Below are positions 1 to 12,693 of a DNA stretch of 64,000 bases, one piece after another. The notes under the pieces are model-generated. The model was given only the letters and a program-made list of their open reading frames with translations. It did not search any database and was not told where the DNA came from. The stretch is from NCBI GenBank assembly GCA_027186245.1, contig CP114489.1:7323501-7387500 (forward strand). Reading direction: 5' to 3'. Every line of letters begins with the position of its first letter. Within the stretch, counting starts at the first letter, position 1. A program made the position numbers and the translations under genes. The stretch comes from Coriaria nepalensis (lineage: Eukaryota > Streptophyta > Magnoliopsida > Cucurbitales > Coriariaceae).

Positions 1-480
1 TAGGCCTATTTAGAAACGTGAAGCAGTTGTAGGATCTAGCCAAATAGGGTGATGACAAGGGGAGGCAAATCTTTGGTAGTAGCTTGAGCAAGGATGCAAA
101 GCAAATACATGCACACAAAAAGGCTACATGGCCATGATATGTGACCACGCCCTCATCGTGCCGAATAAGGAAAATCATCTGCAGAAGAAAAGAGGTTGAT
201 CCATGACTCAGTGTCATCTATTGGCAACTCGATATTAGTGGGAAAGTCAAAGATGGTCATTGGCATAGGCCTATGCGAAAACATGAAGCAGTTGTAGGCC
301 TAGATCAAATGGTCATCACCAATAGTAGGACGGCCAAGTCGTAGACGAACGGATAGCACGTCAACTTGATAAACTCAGTTAGTCCGACCAACTCCCTTTT
401 CCCTCTATAAATTGGCCAAAGTTAGTTAACCTAAGCAAGCCACCCTTAGTCAAGTTGACTCAGCCAACACTTCACAATCG
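1..480. repeat. Unassigned repeat with an internal direct duplication
   Basis: No gene is recognisable. The stretch around 1-55 and the stretch around 265-320 share a motif (taggcctat, then gaagcagttgtagg, then a C/T-rich tail with caaat), about 265 bp apart. A TATA-like ctataaattggcc at about 405-418 suggests it could belong to an LTR. The family is not identified. Confidence 0.35.
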
Positions 481-1200
481 CGACCAATATGGCATTCAAA
501 TCTACCAGCTCATTTTTAAATGGGAGTTGACCATGGAATAGATATATCTCTTAATTTAGAATGGTATGTTTGCCATGAATGTAAAGACTTAAAACCGCTT
601 TTGGACCGCAACCTACTAAAGTATCAAAATCACAATAGGATGAACGAGGATTTTTGGACAAAATATGGGTAATGCAAGAAGAGGCGGCCATGATGGAAGG
701 TAAATTTCTTAGAATTTTTTTGAGAAATTGAAGAAGAAAATAGGAGAGAAAGAAGGGATTTTGGTGGAGAGTGATTTTTGAATTTGTGTGATAAGTGAGA
801 AAATGAGGGAAGGAATAGAGTATTTGTATGGGTTTTGGGCTTGCCAACAATTGCTCACACACGGTTAAGATTGGCTGATCATTAATGTATCATTAGGTCA
901 AGATCGGCAGACCGTTACATGGGGTGACCGACTATGTTTCTTGAGGTTGGTCGACCATGTTCCCTTTTAGCGCATTGATCCAATTTGCGTTGATTTGCAT
1001 GATTTTAGGCAAAAATATAGCTGATTGGGGATTTTCAAGAGCTTTAAATGAAAATTAAATTGGAATTTTTAGAGATTTAAGGGGGTTTAATGATAAGAGT
1101 TTCTCTAAATTAATTTTGACTAAGATAGGCCAAAATTTATAGAATTTTAATGCTAATATAATCTTATTTGAAGGGATTTAATAAGGATTTTTAAGAATAT
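480..1200. other. No gene seen; probable LTR/retroelement-derived DNA
   Basis: This stretch is AT-rich with no ORF resembling a known protein. Scattered 'ggccga' and 'gaccgac' words recur here and up to about 1400, suggesting retroelement untranslated or LTR sequence, but I cannot place its borders. Confidence 0.3.
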
Positions 1201-1945
1201 CAAATCAAGTTAGGTTCAGCCTAGATCTTGGCCGAACAGCTCATGCGAGGTTTGTGGCCGATTTTTGCTACAAAATTGGAAGGTTTTCGGCCACACTTGG
1301 CCGAATGGCAACATATCCAAATGGAAAGGTAATACACTTATTATTATTATTTTTTGGCCGATTGAAATTAATATCGGCCAATTATTACAAAAATATTCAA
1401 AAGGAATAAAATTACATGGGTATTGGCCATCTTATTCACTTAATAAAACAAAGTGAAACTTTGACTAAGTCAAATTTTTGAAGGTATTATAATGTGACCT
1501 AAACACAATTAGGAGCACCCTTAATAGGTTGGGAAAAATTAAAGTCGTACTCCCTCATTTGGCTGAAATTAGAGAGTGAAAAGGAGTATTTTTTCTTCCT
1601 CTTTCTTGGGTTTCTTGATTCTTGTGTTGAATCTTGAAGTGGAAAATAACTATGAGAAAATAAATTGTATGGATTGTGATTCAATGGTGAATACATGGAC
1701 ACCTATCATCTTCAACACATGAAGAAAATGTTCGATTTTGTATTAAGATCGTTGTAAGTAAACTAGATCTTAATCTTTAAGTTTCCTATGATGTTTTCTG
1801 CGCTTTCTGTAAGATATATATATTTGATATTATTTGTGCAACTTTATTTTGGTATGTTTGTATGTGTTTAATCTGCATCAGATTTGATCATTAAGAAAAC
1901 TTTTTGAAATTCACCACTTCCACTTTAATGGATCCAGCACGCTAT
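1200..1945 (+). mobile_element. 3' part of a Ty1/copia-type LTR (family A)
   Basis: From about 1540 to 1930 the sequence parallels 9130-9530 and 40190-40510: a pyrimidine-rich block, then 'ttgaatcttgaagt(g/a)gaaaa', then 'gtgaa(t/c)acatg', then 'ttttctg..ctttctgtaa'. The shared order of words indicates 3' ends of the same long LTR. The copy is immediately followed by copia RT sequence, so it probably represents the 5' LTR of that deleted element. Borders are approximate. Confidence 0.55.
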
Positions 1946-2990
1946 ACAGATTAACAGATGATCCATGTGTGTATAAGAAGGTTAGTGGGAGTAAAATTGT
2001 ATTCATATATATTATTATATGTTGATGACGACTACTTATTATGAATGATGTAGGTATGTTATATAGTAATAAAATTTTGGTTATCAAAGAATTTCTCCAT
2101 GAAGGATTTTTGGGTAAGCATATTTTTTCTAAATGATAAAGGTTAGTAGAGATAGATCCAAAAGATTGCTAAACTTGACTAAATCAACGTATATTAAAAA
2201 AATTCGAAGATATTTAGTATGGAAGATTCTAAGAGAGGATATTGGCCAATGTGTCATCAAACCACTCTTCCCAAATCGATATCTCTAAAGACACAACAAG
2301 AAAGAGAGGAAAGGCTTGTATAACATATGCCTCAGCTATGGGTTCAATCATGTGTGTATGTTAGGTTTGAGATGGGATGCTGCATATGCTTTAAGTGTTA
2401 TGAGTGGTTTGAAGGAAATCCAAGTATAAAGCATTTGATTGTTGTTAATAATAATCTTAAGTACTTAAGAAGGACTAAAGATGTATTCTTGATATATGGA
2501 GGAAACTAATTGGAAATCAAGAGATTTGCAGACTCAAGTTTTCAATCTGATATTGGGGATAGCAAATCAATTTCAGGGTATGTTTTTTTTTTTCTCAATG
2601 GAGGAGTGTAAATTATAGGAGTTCCAAGCCAAAAACAACAATATATTCCACCACAGAATACATTGTAGCTTCCAAAGCGGCTAAAGAAGTTTCTTAGATG
2701 AAGAAGTTTATAATGGAACTTGGTGTGGCCCACCATAACAGATCTCATAGTAATATACTATGATAAAAATGGTGCAAATGCACCAGTAAAGGAACTAGAG
2801 TCTGATAAAAAAATCCAAACATGTGATGTAGTAGTTCCACCTTATCCGAGAAATAGTCAAAAGAAGAGACGTGAATATCAAGTGAGTCGATACAGATAAC
2901 AACATTGCTGACTTATTCACTAAGGCACTTTCCTAACAAAAGTTTGATCGCCATCTTGACAAGATGAAAATAATATTTAGAAACTATTGG
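1945..2990 (+). pseudogene. Degenerate Ty1/copia reverse transcriptase-RNase H
   Basis: Frame-broken translation gives copia landmarks in the right order. These are DPCVYKKVSGS (about 1957-1990), the RT catalytic YVDD (2018-2029), DRSKR (about 2150), SAMG-like and YALSVMSGL words (about 2330-2410), LKYLRRTKDVFLIYGG (about 2455-2500), SKSISGYVFF (about 2560-2590), EYIVAS (about 2660) and NIADLFTKALS (about 2899-2935). Frameshifts and stops are numerous, so this is dead. Gag, protease and integrase are absent: the RT follows an LTR end almost directly, so this is a deletion derivative. Confidence 0.85.
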
Positions 2991-3490
2991 ATTTAGTGCA
3001 AGTGTGAGATTGAAAGTTACATGCTTGTTGAGCCAAACGGTTAGACCTGATAGGACATATGGATAGTCGAAACAATTTTCTTATACAAAATATTAGCAAA
3101 TGATTAATATATTTTATTGTCAATAAAGGCATTTATTATTTATCTTGTTTAATATTATGTTCAAAAATAATATTAGTTTGTCCTCTATATATATACACAT
3201 AATTATAAAGTCCTAGAACTTTAGATTACACTCTCGAAACCATGAAAGTAATCATGCTAATTGAGATTCAAAATGCTTATAGCCTATATATATGAATAGG
3301 TAAAGTCATAGAATTTCAAGATAGGACATTGATGATTCAGATAGAATATTACATGTGTTATCCTTTAATAGTTAAGAGTGGTTGATCTCAAGACCATTGG
3401 TATTAGAGAATGTCATGATAAATGTAAGTCAGTTAACCTCCTCGAACCTAGAGCAAAAGTATCATTTCAAATTTTGACTTATGGGTTCTT
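2990..3490 (+). mobile_element. 5' portion of a copia 3' LTR (family A), truncated
   Basis: Immediately downstream of the RNase H tail lies a purine-rich 'gcaagtgtgagattg' (about 2998-3013), which resembles the polypurine tract/LTR start of this copia group. The following 450 bp (ttagcaaatgattaatatattttattgtcaataaaggcattta...) parallels the starts of the copies at about 7560 and 38630. It breaks off near 3490, where inverted sequence of a related LTR begins. Confidence 0.55.
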
Positions 3491-3539
3491 TGTTCAATCG
3501 ACCACACCAAAAGTAGGGTTGATGCAAATGAACATAGAG

Positions 3540-5620
3540 CTCATTTGAAGTTCCAATATCAAAAAGCAAGAAACAAAAATGAATAATGAAGCAATGAATG
3601 ACAGGATTTATACTTAGCTTTCACCTCCACCAAAATCAGACGGTTTTCCCCCAACTCCACTCCCTACCACCATGCGCCGCCATCGTTGTTTCTATGATTC
3701 AAAGTTGCCACGCGGCCTCTAACACTAGTCCACACAAATAACAACTCTTGGGTGATTTCTTATTTCAATCTCAACTCATGAGAAATAAACTTGGAGAAGA
3801 AGAAAGGTTTGGAAGTTAAAGTCTTGAGAAAACTTTTCTCTCAAAACTCTCTCTCTCTCTCTTCTTGAATGTGACGGCAAGGGGTCTAATGAAACCCTAG
3901 GGAAGAGTTCCTTCCTTTTATAAGGAAAGCTCTCATCATCCAAGCTCAATTGGTCCTCTAAGCCCCGATTCTTGTTTAAGCGAATGCTCGAGTTTCTCAT
4001 GTCCATTTAAATTCATTTTCATTTTCTGGAAAATGAATAGAATCTTATAATTCCAAATTAATGTCCAACTTTATCTATTAAACTTATAATTCTTTTTACC
4101 CGAAGAATATTGTTTGACTTTATATTTATTAAATCTTCCTTTAATAAACTTACTTACTAAGTGTTATATTTTTCTAATTAATTATTTAATTTCAAATTAA
4201 ATTAAATTTAAATCACACTTTAGATATGCTAGTAGTGGGGTGTGATCTAGACTTAATAATTTAAATTAATTAATGATTTAACTCTTGAATTAAGTTCTCT
4301 AAGAATTAGGAAAAATTCTCCAATTTAGATTTTAACCAAGATATATTCATCCTTTATGTGTGTGACTAGATAGGTTCTATACTACACTGGCAGGTGAGCC
4401 TTATAATAACTTTTGTATTTTATCCATTCTAGTAAATGAACCATTTAGACCTTAAAATGTATTTTTAAGCCAAATAGTTAATATGATCATCTTTCATTAT
4501 CAAGCAACTTAAACCACTAGTTCCACTTGGCCTCTAACAAGACATATCGACCACACGTGTAATGAGAAGTATAAGGAACGTCAATAAGAACCTTTGATGA
4601 GTATTACTATACAAGATTGATCCTTCCCATCTATTCCATAGTCTCGGATAGTCCTAGAGCTTGGTTTAACTATTAAACTCTAGTAGACTAACCTGATAAA
4701 TCATGTGAGTCCTCATGCAATTAGATAATGGATTTGTAGGAACTATTTTCATACCATACTACTTTGTGTAATGATTTCTTCATTACATAAGGTACATCAT
4801 TCATAAAACTATTCCTCTAATATAAAGTTGATAGATCCCATTTTACCACCCTATAGATTTTCTGTACGAGAACACATACCCAATGCTTCATCTCTACTAA
4901 CCATTGGCTTGGGTCACATTAAATGATATAAAAGCATATTATCCCATACGTTAGTACTGTGGTGACCTCAAGCCTGAGAATCACAAGTATTACAGTCACC
5001 AGACAAGTCTCATTAAAAGTCAATATAATTATTAATGAGATTTTTCAACTGATCACGTTCAGTGATTAAGTCTCCACTAATCACCTACATACCTATCTCG
5101 GTATTCTCAAATACCGATGATCATAAGAATATCATTCTCCTCTCAAAGATGATAGCGCATGTAATATTTGTTTTAGATTATCATTATCCCATCATGACAA
5201 TCCTATGACTATGAACATTTTAGATCTTAAACTTTAAGTTATCTTAGATCTTGTCAAGCATGATCACTAATATGATTTCAAGTGCATGTCTAGGACCCAA
5301 GAATCTATCAAGTATGCCATACAACTAATCATACACGCAAATGTTACTTCCAACATAATAACAATATGATAGATAACTATATGCTCAATTGAATGTTATC
5401 ATTCAATATTTTTGATAACTTATATAGATTGAGATTGATTATCATAAGTATTTGACCACATCGAATCATACCCAATTGGCTTAATGGCCATTATACTTCC
5501 AATTAGATCAACGTTATCTAAACGAGCCCGTAACATACCATTTATTCATTAATTAAACTTTCAATAATCAATTTAAATTTCAAGTGAAACCCCTTGAAGT
5601 ATCAACTAATGAAGTAGAAG
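3540..5620 (-). mobile_element. Inverted LTR-like copia sequence (family B, related to A)
   Basis: No coding potential. Read on the minus strand from about 5620 down to 3540 the sequence has the layout of a long copia LTR: an AT-rich start, a central region with repeated TTAATGAGA and GAATATCATT words (5030-5140), and a pyrimidine-rich end with CT repeats (3840-3865). It resembles the inverted copy at 43-45 kb in order and words but is more diverged. Borders and family are inferred. Confidence 0.45.
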
Positions 5621-5637
5621 TTATATTCTAAATGCAC

Positions 5638-5808
5638 CCTTTCCTTTTTTTATAATTTTTAAAACCGGGGAAGTTCCGTATATAATTTGAATATGATAAA
5701 GATTACCATATATAACAAAAAAATTATCCGCCAATTCCTTTAAGTCGAGCCTCTCGGTCTGTCATTATACCTCGAGAAGTAGAAAAAATTACAATCCCTA
5801 TCCCGCCT
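5638..5808 (-). pseudogene. rps8: Plastid rps8 3' fragment in the nucleus (NUPT)
   Basis: Minus-strand translation ending at the TAA at 5705-5703 reads [20 protein letters not shown] then RLKGIGG, a stop, and FFCYIW. That is the conserved C terminus of chloroplast ribosomal protein S8 (usual end GGEILCYIW). The glutamate codon before the last six residues is now a stop, so the copy has decayed. The bases from 5702 down to about 5638 look like the plastid rps8 downstream spacer. The fragment is joined to LTR sequence on both sides. Known family: plastid 30S ribosomal protein S8; nuclear location is inferred from the flanks. Confidence 0.85.
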
Positions 5809-5814
5809 ATTAAA

Positions 5815-7390
5815 CATGTAGGTGCTTAATAGAAGACACAGTTCACTGAACGTGTCAATTACATAATATCAATGGAAACTATATTAGTATGTTAATAAGA
5901 TTTATCTAGTGATTATATGTGTTACAGATTCTCTAACTTGAGATCCAATGGAATCTTATGCTTAGGGTTCTATACTTTGTCATTACTCAAAAATATCCTA
6001 CCCAAGGATCATAAAAGGGTAAATAGATGGGTATGGAATATTAAGTATTAAGGTTGTGAGTGATAAAAATGAGATCCATCACTCTGGTATAAATGAGTGA
6101 AATCCTGTGACACAATATGTTATTTGATATAATGAAGAAATCCTTACAAGGTAGCATGGTATAAAAATGAGTTTTCTATAAATTTATTATCTATATTAAC
6201 TGAAGAAATATTTTTCATATGATTTATCTATTAGGGTTTAGCAGTAAACCAATACGTGGAATCGGGATATTGACTAGATAAAAGAATTGAATAACACAGT
6301 ATTAGCCATGCATGCTCTTATAGAAGATAATATACACTTCTCATCTCACAGGTAACCTTCACACTTTGCAAACAGTCAATCTTGGTTTAAAAGGTCTAAG
6401 TTAAATTAATTATAAAATAATTAAATTATTTTTTTACTTTTAGCAGTAGTTTCAAAATTAAACATGTCTAAGTATGAATTAGGTACAATCATATAGGGTA
6501 ATTTGGTAATTATAGGAAAAATAAGAACAATTAAATCAATAATGTGACTATTGAGTATAATATAAGGTAAAGGAGTTAATTTATTCTCTAATATTGTGCA
6601 GCTCTGTTAGCACAACTAAGCATGTAATACTGGGTTTATTAGATATTAATAATTTATCATAAAAAATAAATTGATTAATTTATTTATTCTTATGAGGTTC
6701 TAGGGAGGTGGAATTTTTTATTAAAGCTTAATTAACAAATTTATAATGTGACAAATTGAACTTTTCAGTCATTAATTAAGAATTAATTAAAAGTCAAAAT
6801 TGGTCAAACCTCACATCTATGGATGGCCACCTAGTGTTAGAGTTATAGAAAAACTAATCGTATTCATGTGTTGATAATCTTTTCAGTATATAATTAATTA
6901 TGTTAATTGATTATTGAATTACTAAAAGGAGCTTTAGTAGAAGAATAAAATATTTATTGATAAGAACTTCTTCCCTATAATTAGGACTTATTGGGCTTGA
7001 CCTTATACATTCTACTTTTCATAGAGTGGTCGAATTTGTTAGATAAGAAAAAGGGTTTCTTCCTTAAGTTAGTTTTGAACAAGCAAAACTATAATTTTTT
7101 TTTTTATTGAGATTGTCTTTGTGGATTAAGGTTCTATAGTGAACATTTGGACGACTTCATAGTTCTTCCTTTTTTCCTATTGATTTCATGTGGTGCTCTA
7201 GGAGGATGAGAGAAGAAGTTTTACTTGTTCGGTTCTGTAAGCATTTCAAAATTAAGTAATTCTTCTTCAGTTTATATAATTATTTCCTGCTTTGATCTTT
7301 GATTTGCTACAATATAACACAATCATGTCTCATAAGTTTGTATCAGATGCAATTAAATTTTTTAAATATTATTTTATCTACTAGGTCTTG
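5815..7390 (+). mobile_element. Copia-type LTR copy (family A)
   Basis: Shares an ordered series of words with 7490-9540 and 38551-40528: 'agggttctatactttg', 'gaagaaatccttacaaggtagcatggt', 'tattagggttta.cagtaaa', 'gcagctctgttagcacaactaa' (6598-6619), and a terminal block ending in gatgcaattaaattttttaaatatta (7326-7352). The 5' end is missing and replaced by the plastid fragment. No protein is encoded. Confidence 0.6.
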
Positions 7391-7486
7391 TACGAACTTA
7401 TATAATCTAGCTCTAGGAGAGCGGTTCGCCACCTTAATCGCAGCATGGTGTGCCCTAGAGGGCAAGTTAATGACTATCTATATGAA

Positions 7487-9540
7487 AGTGTATGTTCGTC
7501 AAACCATTGAGGTTTTGACCCAATAGGGCATATTCCTTATGTGATAAGATCTTTTTGCAAATACTAGCAAATAATATTTATTATTATTTACTATTAATAA
7601 AGTCATTTTATTTTTCTAGTTTATTAATTATGTTGGAGTTAATATCTTGTATTCATTTACTATATATTATGATAAAATTTAGTATCTTAAAATTATACAC
7701 TTGAGCCCATAATCACATACTAGATGAGATGCAAGTTGTATAAAGTAAGAAAATTGTTCATAATCGTATGATTATCAATCGTATGATTATCAATAAAGAC
7801 ATTGATAATCAGAATATACCATCGCATAATCCATCTCCTTAATGTCTAAGATGGTTAACCTCGTGACTATTGATATTAGTTAGTGAAATATCATGATGTT
7901 TATGTGGATTATTAGTAGAGATTAAGTACATTGAATGTGATACTCAAATAATCCTTAATGATAAAAATATTAACTTTTAGTGAGAATTATCCATGTCTAT
8001 ACTACATGTGATTCTCAAACTTGACATCGTCATAGTATCTTATATTCAAGGTCTTATACTTTGACATTTTTCCAAGAGACCCTAGTCAAGGGTTACATGA
8101 GGTGAACCGTTGGGTATAAGATATTATACACAAAAGTTGTAAGCGATCAAGATGGAATGCATTGCCTCTGTGTTTTGAGAATGAAATCCTATGGATTATA
8201 TATTTTATAAAACAATAAATCTTTGCAAAGTAGTATGGTTTTAAATGTGTTTCAATAAATATATTGTCTATGTTCATAAAGATATAATGGTCTATATGAT
8301 TCTTCTATTAGGGTTTAGAAGTTAAATCATACACTAGAATACATTCGGATATTGCCAAGATAGAAGGATCTTTATTGTGTAATCTTATTTTCAGAAAAGG
8401 TTCTTATGGAAGATATTTACTTCCCATCTTACGCGACTAACTTTGACTCTTTACTGAAAGTCAATCTTGGCTTAGAGGTTTATGTTAATCAATCATAAGA
8501 TGATTATATTAATTGTTTAATTTAAAAGGTTTTTAAAATTAAATGAATCTAATTGTGAATTAGATAAAATCATAATGTGATATGAAATCCTCCTACTAGT
8601 GTGATGTAGAATCTAATCAATCATATACATTAAACTTCAGAAGTAACTTAGTTAAGTTTTCTTCATGGATGACGAGAATGAACTATTTTGATTCTGGACG
8701 TAAAAATGCAATTTGTCTTATAGTGTAACTATAAAGGAAAAATGGTAATTTCTTAATTTATTAAATTTAATATCCTGCAGCTCTGCTAGCACAACTAAAT
8801 ATGATATTAATTTAATTAAAGATTAATAAGTTACATTAGATATTTTTATTTTATTATACAAGTGTCTAAAATATTTGTTACTAACAATTGGACCCTAAAG
8901 TCTTAACGGGCCAAACTGCTAATAGAATTTCATCGACCATTTTTAATTAAAGAGTTAATTAAATTTTTGGATCTAAAACCCCTAGGCCGACCATACATAG
9001 GTGATGGGCATAGCCCATTATTCGCTTAATTTGATTGAGTGATGTTTTCCTTAGTCAACCATTGACTAAGGTAAAGAGGGAAGACTTTAAGTGGCCTATA
9101 AATTTTTCCCTCATGGTTGAAGATAATAGTTGCTCTAGATTGAAATTTATAAAGAGAAGGGTCATCTTTTCCCTTTTTCCCTTCCATGAGCTTCTCGATT
9201 CATGCATTGAATCTTGAAGTAGAAAACATAACTAGCGAACTGAATTGTGTTAATTACGATTAAATAGTGAACACATGAGCACCTTTCTTCCTCTTGGATC
9301 CGAACATGGAGTTTAGATTTTTTACCCATTCTATAATATATCACAGTAAGGTTTCTTATATCTTGATCTATTTAGTTTTCTTGTGAACATTTTCTAGCTT
9401 TCTGTAAAAATATATGTTTATAAGTTTGTTTGTACGATTTGATCTTAATTACGTTTTTTGTATAATCCATCTCTTCAGATTTTATTCGAGAAAATTTTAA
9501 AATTCCATGTTTCCATTATGGATGGCATATAAACTAACAC
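7487..9540 (+). mobile_element. Long copia-type LTR copy (family A), probably solo
   Basis: Starts with gtgtatgttcgtcaaaccatt (compare gtgtatgcccgtcaagtcaat at 38559) and follows the 38.5-40.5 kb copy in order for about 2 kb, including gcagctctgctagcacaactaa (8777-8798) and the 3' pyrimidine-rich end. No internal domain follows: the next sequence is a hAT transposase remnant. A short duplicated 'atcgtatgattatca' sits at about 7763-7795. Confidence 0.6.
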
Positions 9541-9639
9541 TCTATACATCGGTATGAAACAAGCTTGCTCCCTAAGTACCCATTCCACCTCATAAAGGAA
9601 GAGAAACGTTTGGGTGGAGCTCTTACACAACGCCGGGCA

Positions 9640-10960
9640 CATGCATATTAACCACAATGTGTTAACAATTAGGAGAAAGGTAGAAGATTGCTTGAATGAG
9701 TGAGGCATTGAAAAAGTGTTTACCATAACAGTTGATGATGCTAGCTTAAGTGATAATGCTATAAATATTTTGAAGATAAGAGGTTAGAATGGTTGTGTGG
9801 ATGATGGAGAGTATTTATACATGCATTGTTGTGCACACATTATGAATATGATCATCACATGTGGAGTAAAAGAGGTAGATGATTCTCTAAGTGGAATTAG
9901 AAATGCAATCATATATGTAAGATCATCTCTTGAACGGTTAGATAAGTTATAGATATATGCTGAAAAGGAAAAAAAAATTAATACGGGTTCACTGCTTTAA
10001 ATGTTCCCACTCGATGGAATTCAACATTTCTTATGTTAAGGTCTGCCCTCAAGTATCATATAGGATTCGAAAGAATGAAAGATGAAGAATCATGATATAT
10101 CTTGTACTTCAAAAATGATGAAAAACTATGATCTCCGAGGTTTGATGATTGAGAAAATGCAATAATATATTATATATTTCTAGAAAACTTTTATCTGATA
10201 ATTTTGAAATTTTTTGCCTCATTGAATGTCACGTCAAATGTGTATTGGAATGAAAAGAAGTTAAAAGGATATATGTGAACATAGTGATCCGCTTCTTGGT
10301 GCCATACCATTTAATATGCTAGAAAAAAACAAGAAATATTGGGATTTGAAATCAGAAGTTATTTTTCTTTTATATGTTTCCTTTGTGCTTAATCCCCGTT
10401 ATAAGTTGAGCTAATTCAATTGTTGTTTTACTAAACTTTATGGTGAGAAAGTGGCCGATGAAGTAAGTGGTATAGTGAAATCCTTGTTCGAGAGGTTGTA
10501 TGAAGAGTATTCAAGAGAGGGTGAAAGTGAACTTCGTCATGGTAAAAATGTGGAGTTGAATGATATAAATGAAATAGAAGCTTCCCTTAATTCAGGTGAC
10601 TTTTTCTTGTCTAATTGGAAAATGTCAAAATGACAAAAAGTTGTGATGGAATGTAGATCTAAGTTAAAGACATAATTGAAGGAGGATGAGGAAAAAGAGG
10701 ACAAAAATGTGTTATCATGGTGGAGAGAAAATGCTAACCGATTTCATATTTATCATACATAGCTCGAGATATATTGGGAGTGCATATTTTTAATATTGCC
10801 TTTGAGCCGGCTTTTAGTACGGGAGGTCGTATTTTGGATTGTTTTTACGGGAGGCCCGCTTTTATGTGCTCAAAATTAGTTTAGATCAACTAACTCGAAT
10901 ATATTTATTGACTTGAATGCGTCGAAAAAAGAGATTGAAGATCTATAAGAGCTTGATATA
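9640..10960 (+). pseudogene. Degenerate hAT (RICESLEEPER/ZBED-like) transposase
   Basis: Broken translation shows hAT transposase landmarks in order. CLNEWGIEKVFTITVDDASL with SDNAINILK lies near 9690-9780. MHCCAHIMNMII with a following SLSGIRNAI and YVRSSLERLDK lies near 9820-9950. VADEVSGIVKSLFERLYEEY is at 10451-10512. The C-terminal dimerisation region (LSWWRENANRF, then YIARDILGVHI, then AFSTGGRILD) lies at about 10710-10850. Stops and frameshifts are spread throughout. The N-terminal BED zinc finger is not found. Known family: hAT DDE transposases with the Dimer_Tnp_hAT domain. Confidence 0.85.
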
Positions 10961-11641
10961 AATATAATTTCCTTTTTTCTTTTTCTATGCTTTTGAAAAT
11001 CGTAAGTTATTATATATTGAAAATTTGACATGTCTTTTTATACTTAGATATTGATAATAAGTTGAAAGAGTGTGGGTTGACTTCATTTAAGGGTACTGTA
11101 ACAACTTTTTAAATAAGTTGTTGACTAATATTAATTGTTTTATCTTACTTCATTATATACTTAATTTGATTTTTTTTTCCATGGTTTTATAAAGTATTAA
11201 AACATGATGGTGGAGTCTTTAAAGTTTCTAGATTTTTTACTTCCCCCTGCTATTTTTGCAGAATTATTAGGACAAAGGTCGAGTATGGTGGGTTGGTGAT
11301 ATACATTAGTTTCCTTTAGATTATTGTATTTTCTTTAGTTGACAATTTTTTATTTCTTGTTTGGACTTTGTCGTTGGTTCCGTTTTTTCCCTCTTTACGG
11401 CCGTGATGTTCTTTTGACATGACCGCTCATCTTTACGTAATACAGTCCTTTTTTCTTGACAAAAAAAATAATAGAACACAAAAAATCTCTCGTATCTCTC
11501 ATACAATAGAACACAAAATACAATACACATGCGAACATAATAGAACACTTGTAAAATAAAGTACAAAAAAAAACAAACAAACAAATACAATAGCGGCAAG
11601 AGAGAGGAAAAAAATTGAGAAACTGCCCAACCTGACCAGCC

Positions 11642-11714
11642 TTTCGGGTCGGGTCGGGTCGGTTAGTCTAGCATGTTTGGGTTGATTTTTGGCATTCTAA
11701 AAACCGACCCGAAA
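11642..11714. repeat. GGGTCGG inverted repeat, possible hAT subterminal region
   Basis: The 11-mer tttcgggtcgg (11642-11652) has a perfect inverted partner ccgacccgaaa (11704-11714). GGGTC is tandemly repeated three times in the left arm. GGGTCGGGT-rich inverted repeats are common near the ends of plant hAT elements, and this lies about 0.7 kb downstream of the hAT transposase remnant. The link is inferred. Confidence 0.5.
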
Positions 11715-11719
11715 TCGGA

Positions 11720-12600
11720 AGAGGACTCAAAGTAGGATCCCAAAGAGAATCCCGACGAGGACAAATAGTTATAACCTCATATTATTCCTTGTTTCACATT
11801 AGACGTTAAAATATATGTATTCTCGATTTGAACGACCTTATGTGCACATAATATAATGGCTTGATTTGTGGATGCAGTGAGTTTCTTTTATGCTTTCGCT
11901 TATATTCATGATCATGTCATGCTTTGTTCGGTGAAATTACTACCTTATACGTGTTATGTTATGGGATACTCCATGAAACTGAATGATTAATATACGTGTA
12001 TCTCCATGCAAATGTTAGGGTCTTAGATCAAAAGATGGTTAGAGGAGATCAGAATATATGAATTAGAGCCACTCGAACCCACCAAATTCTGGTGGAACGT
12101 AATAGGGAACAAGAGCTAGCAAGTAGTAACGCTAACCTACAACAATGTCTAGAAGTTCAAGAGACGGAAATTCAGAACCTTCGCCCCCAACAGGTGGACA
12201 ACAACAATCTAATAAAGGAAGTATTCTGGTAAAAGGATAAGGACTGGAGTCACGACCTGCACGGGCAAATATAAGAACCGGTGGAAGGACAAGAACTATG
12301 ATTTTCGAAAATATGCTAACTAACACAGCATGACACGTGTGACGTGACATTTGCTTAATTGGGAGCTTATTCTTGAACCTCTACCTGTCTAGAGCTGGCA
12401 CCGGCGAAAAGTCGTTAAAGGAAGGAAATAATAAATAAAAGAGGACAGAACAACTTTGAAAATATTCCAGATAATTTAATTTTGTAAAGATACGTTAAAA
12501 AGTTTGTGATATGATTCACAGCTTGCGACAAATTCTGCTCCCATAAATATATTCTAGGAAGCTCCACTAAATTTCTGCAGTGCACCATACAGCACCTATA
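11720..12600. other. Intergenic DNA upstream of the WAT1 gene
   Basis: No confident gene. A weak gag-like coiled stretch (NLQQCLEVQETEIQNLRPQQ on the + strand, about 12140-12200) could be a retroelement scrap, but it is too short to assign. Confidence 0.3.
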
Positions 12601-12603
12601 CGT

Positions 12604-12614
12604 ACTATATATAA
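12604..12614 (+). promoter_or_regulatory. Putative TATA box of the WAT1 gene
   Basis: An actatatataa motif lies about 85 bp upstream of the ATG at 12694. Position and sequence suit a plant core promoter, with a predicted short 5' leader of about 50 bases. Inference from motif only. Confidence 0.45.
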
Positions 12615-12693
12615 TTAATATATTGATCAGTTTTGTGTAGCAAACTAATTCACATCTTAACTCCTTCTCTTGCAAGGTGTATATATTAATAAC

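Noticed and set aside
12670..12693. Upstream start for the WAT1 protein (MQGVYINN...)
   Set aside because: The codon at 12670 is TTG, not ATG; the first in-frame ATG is 12694.
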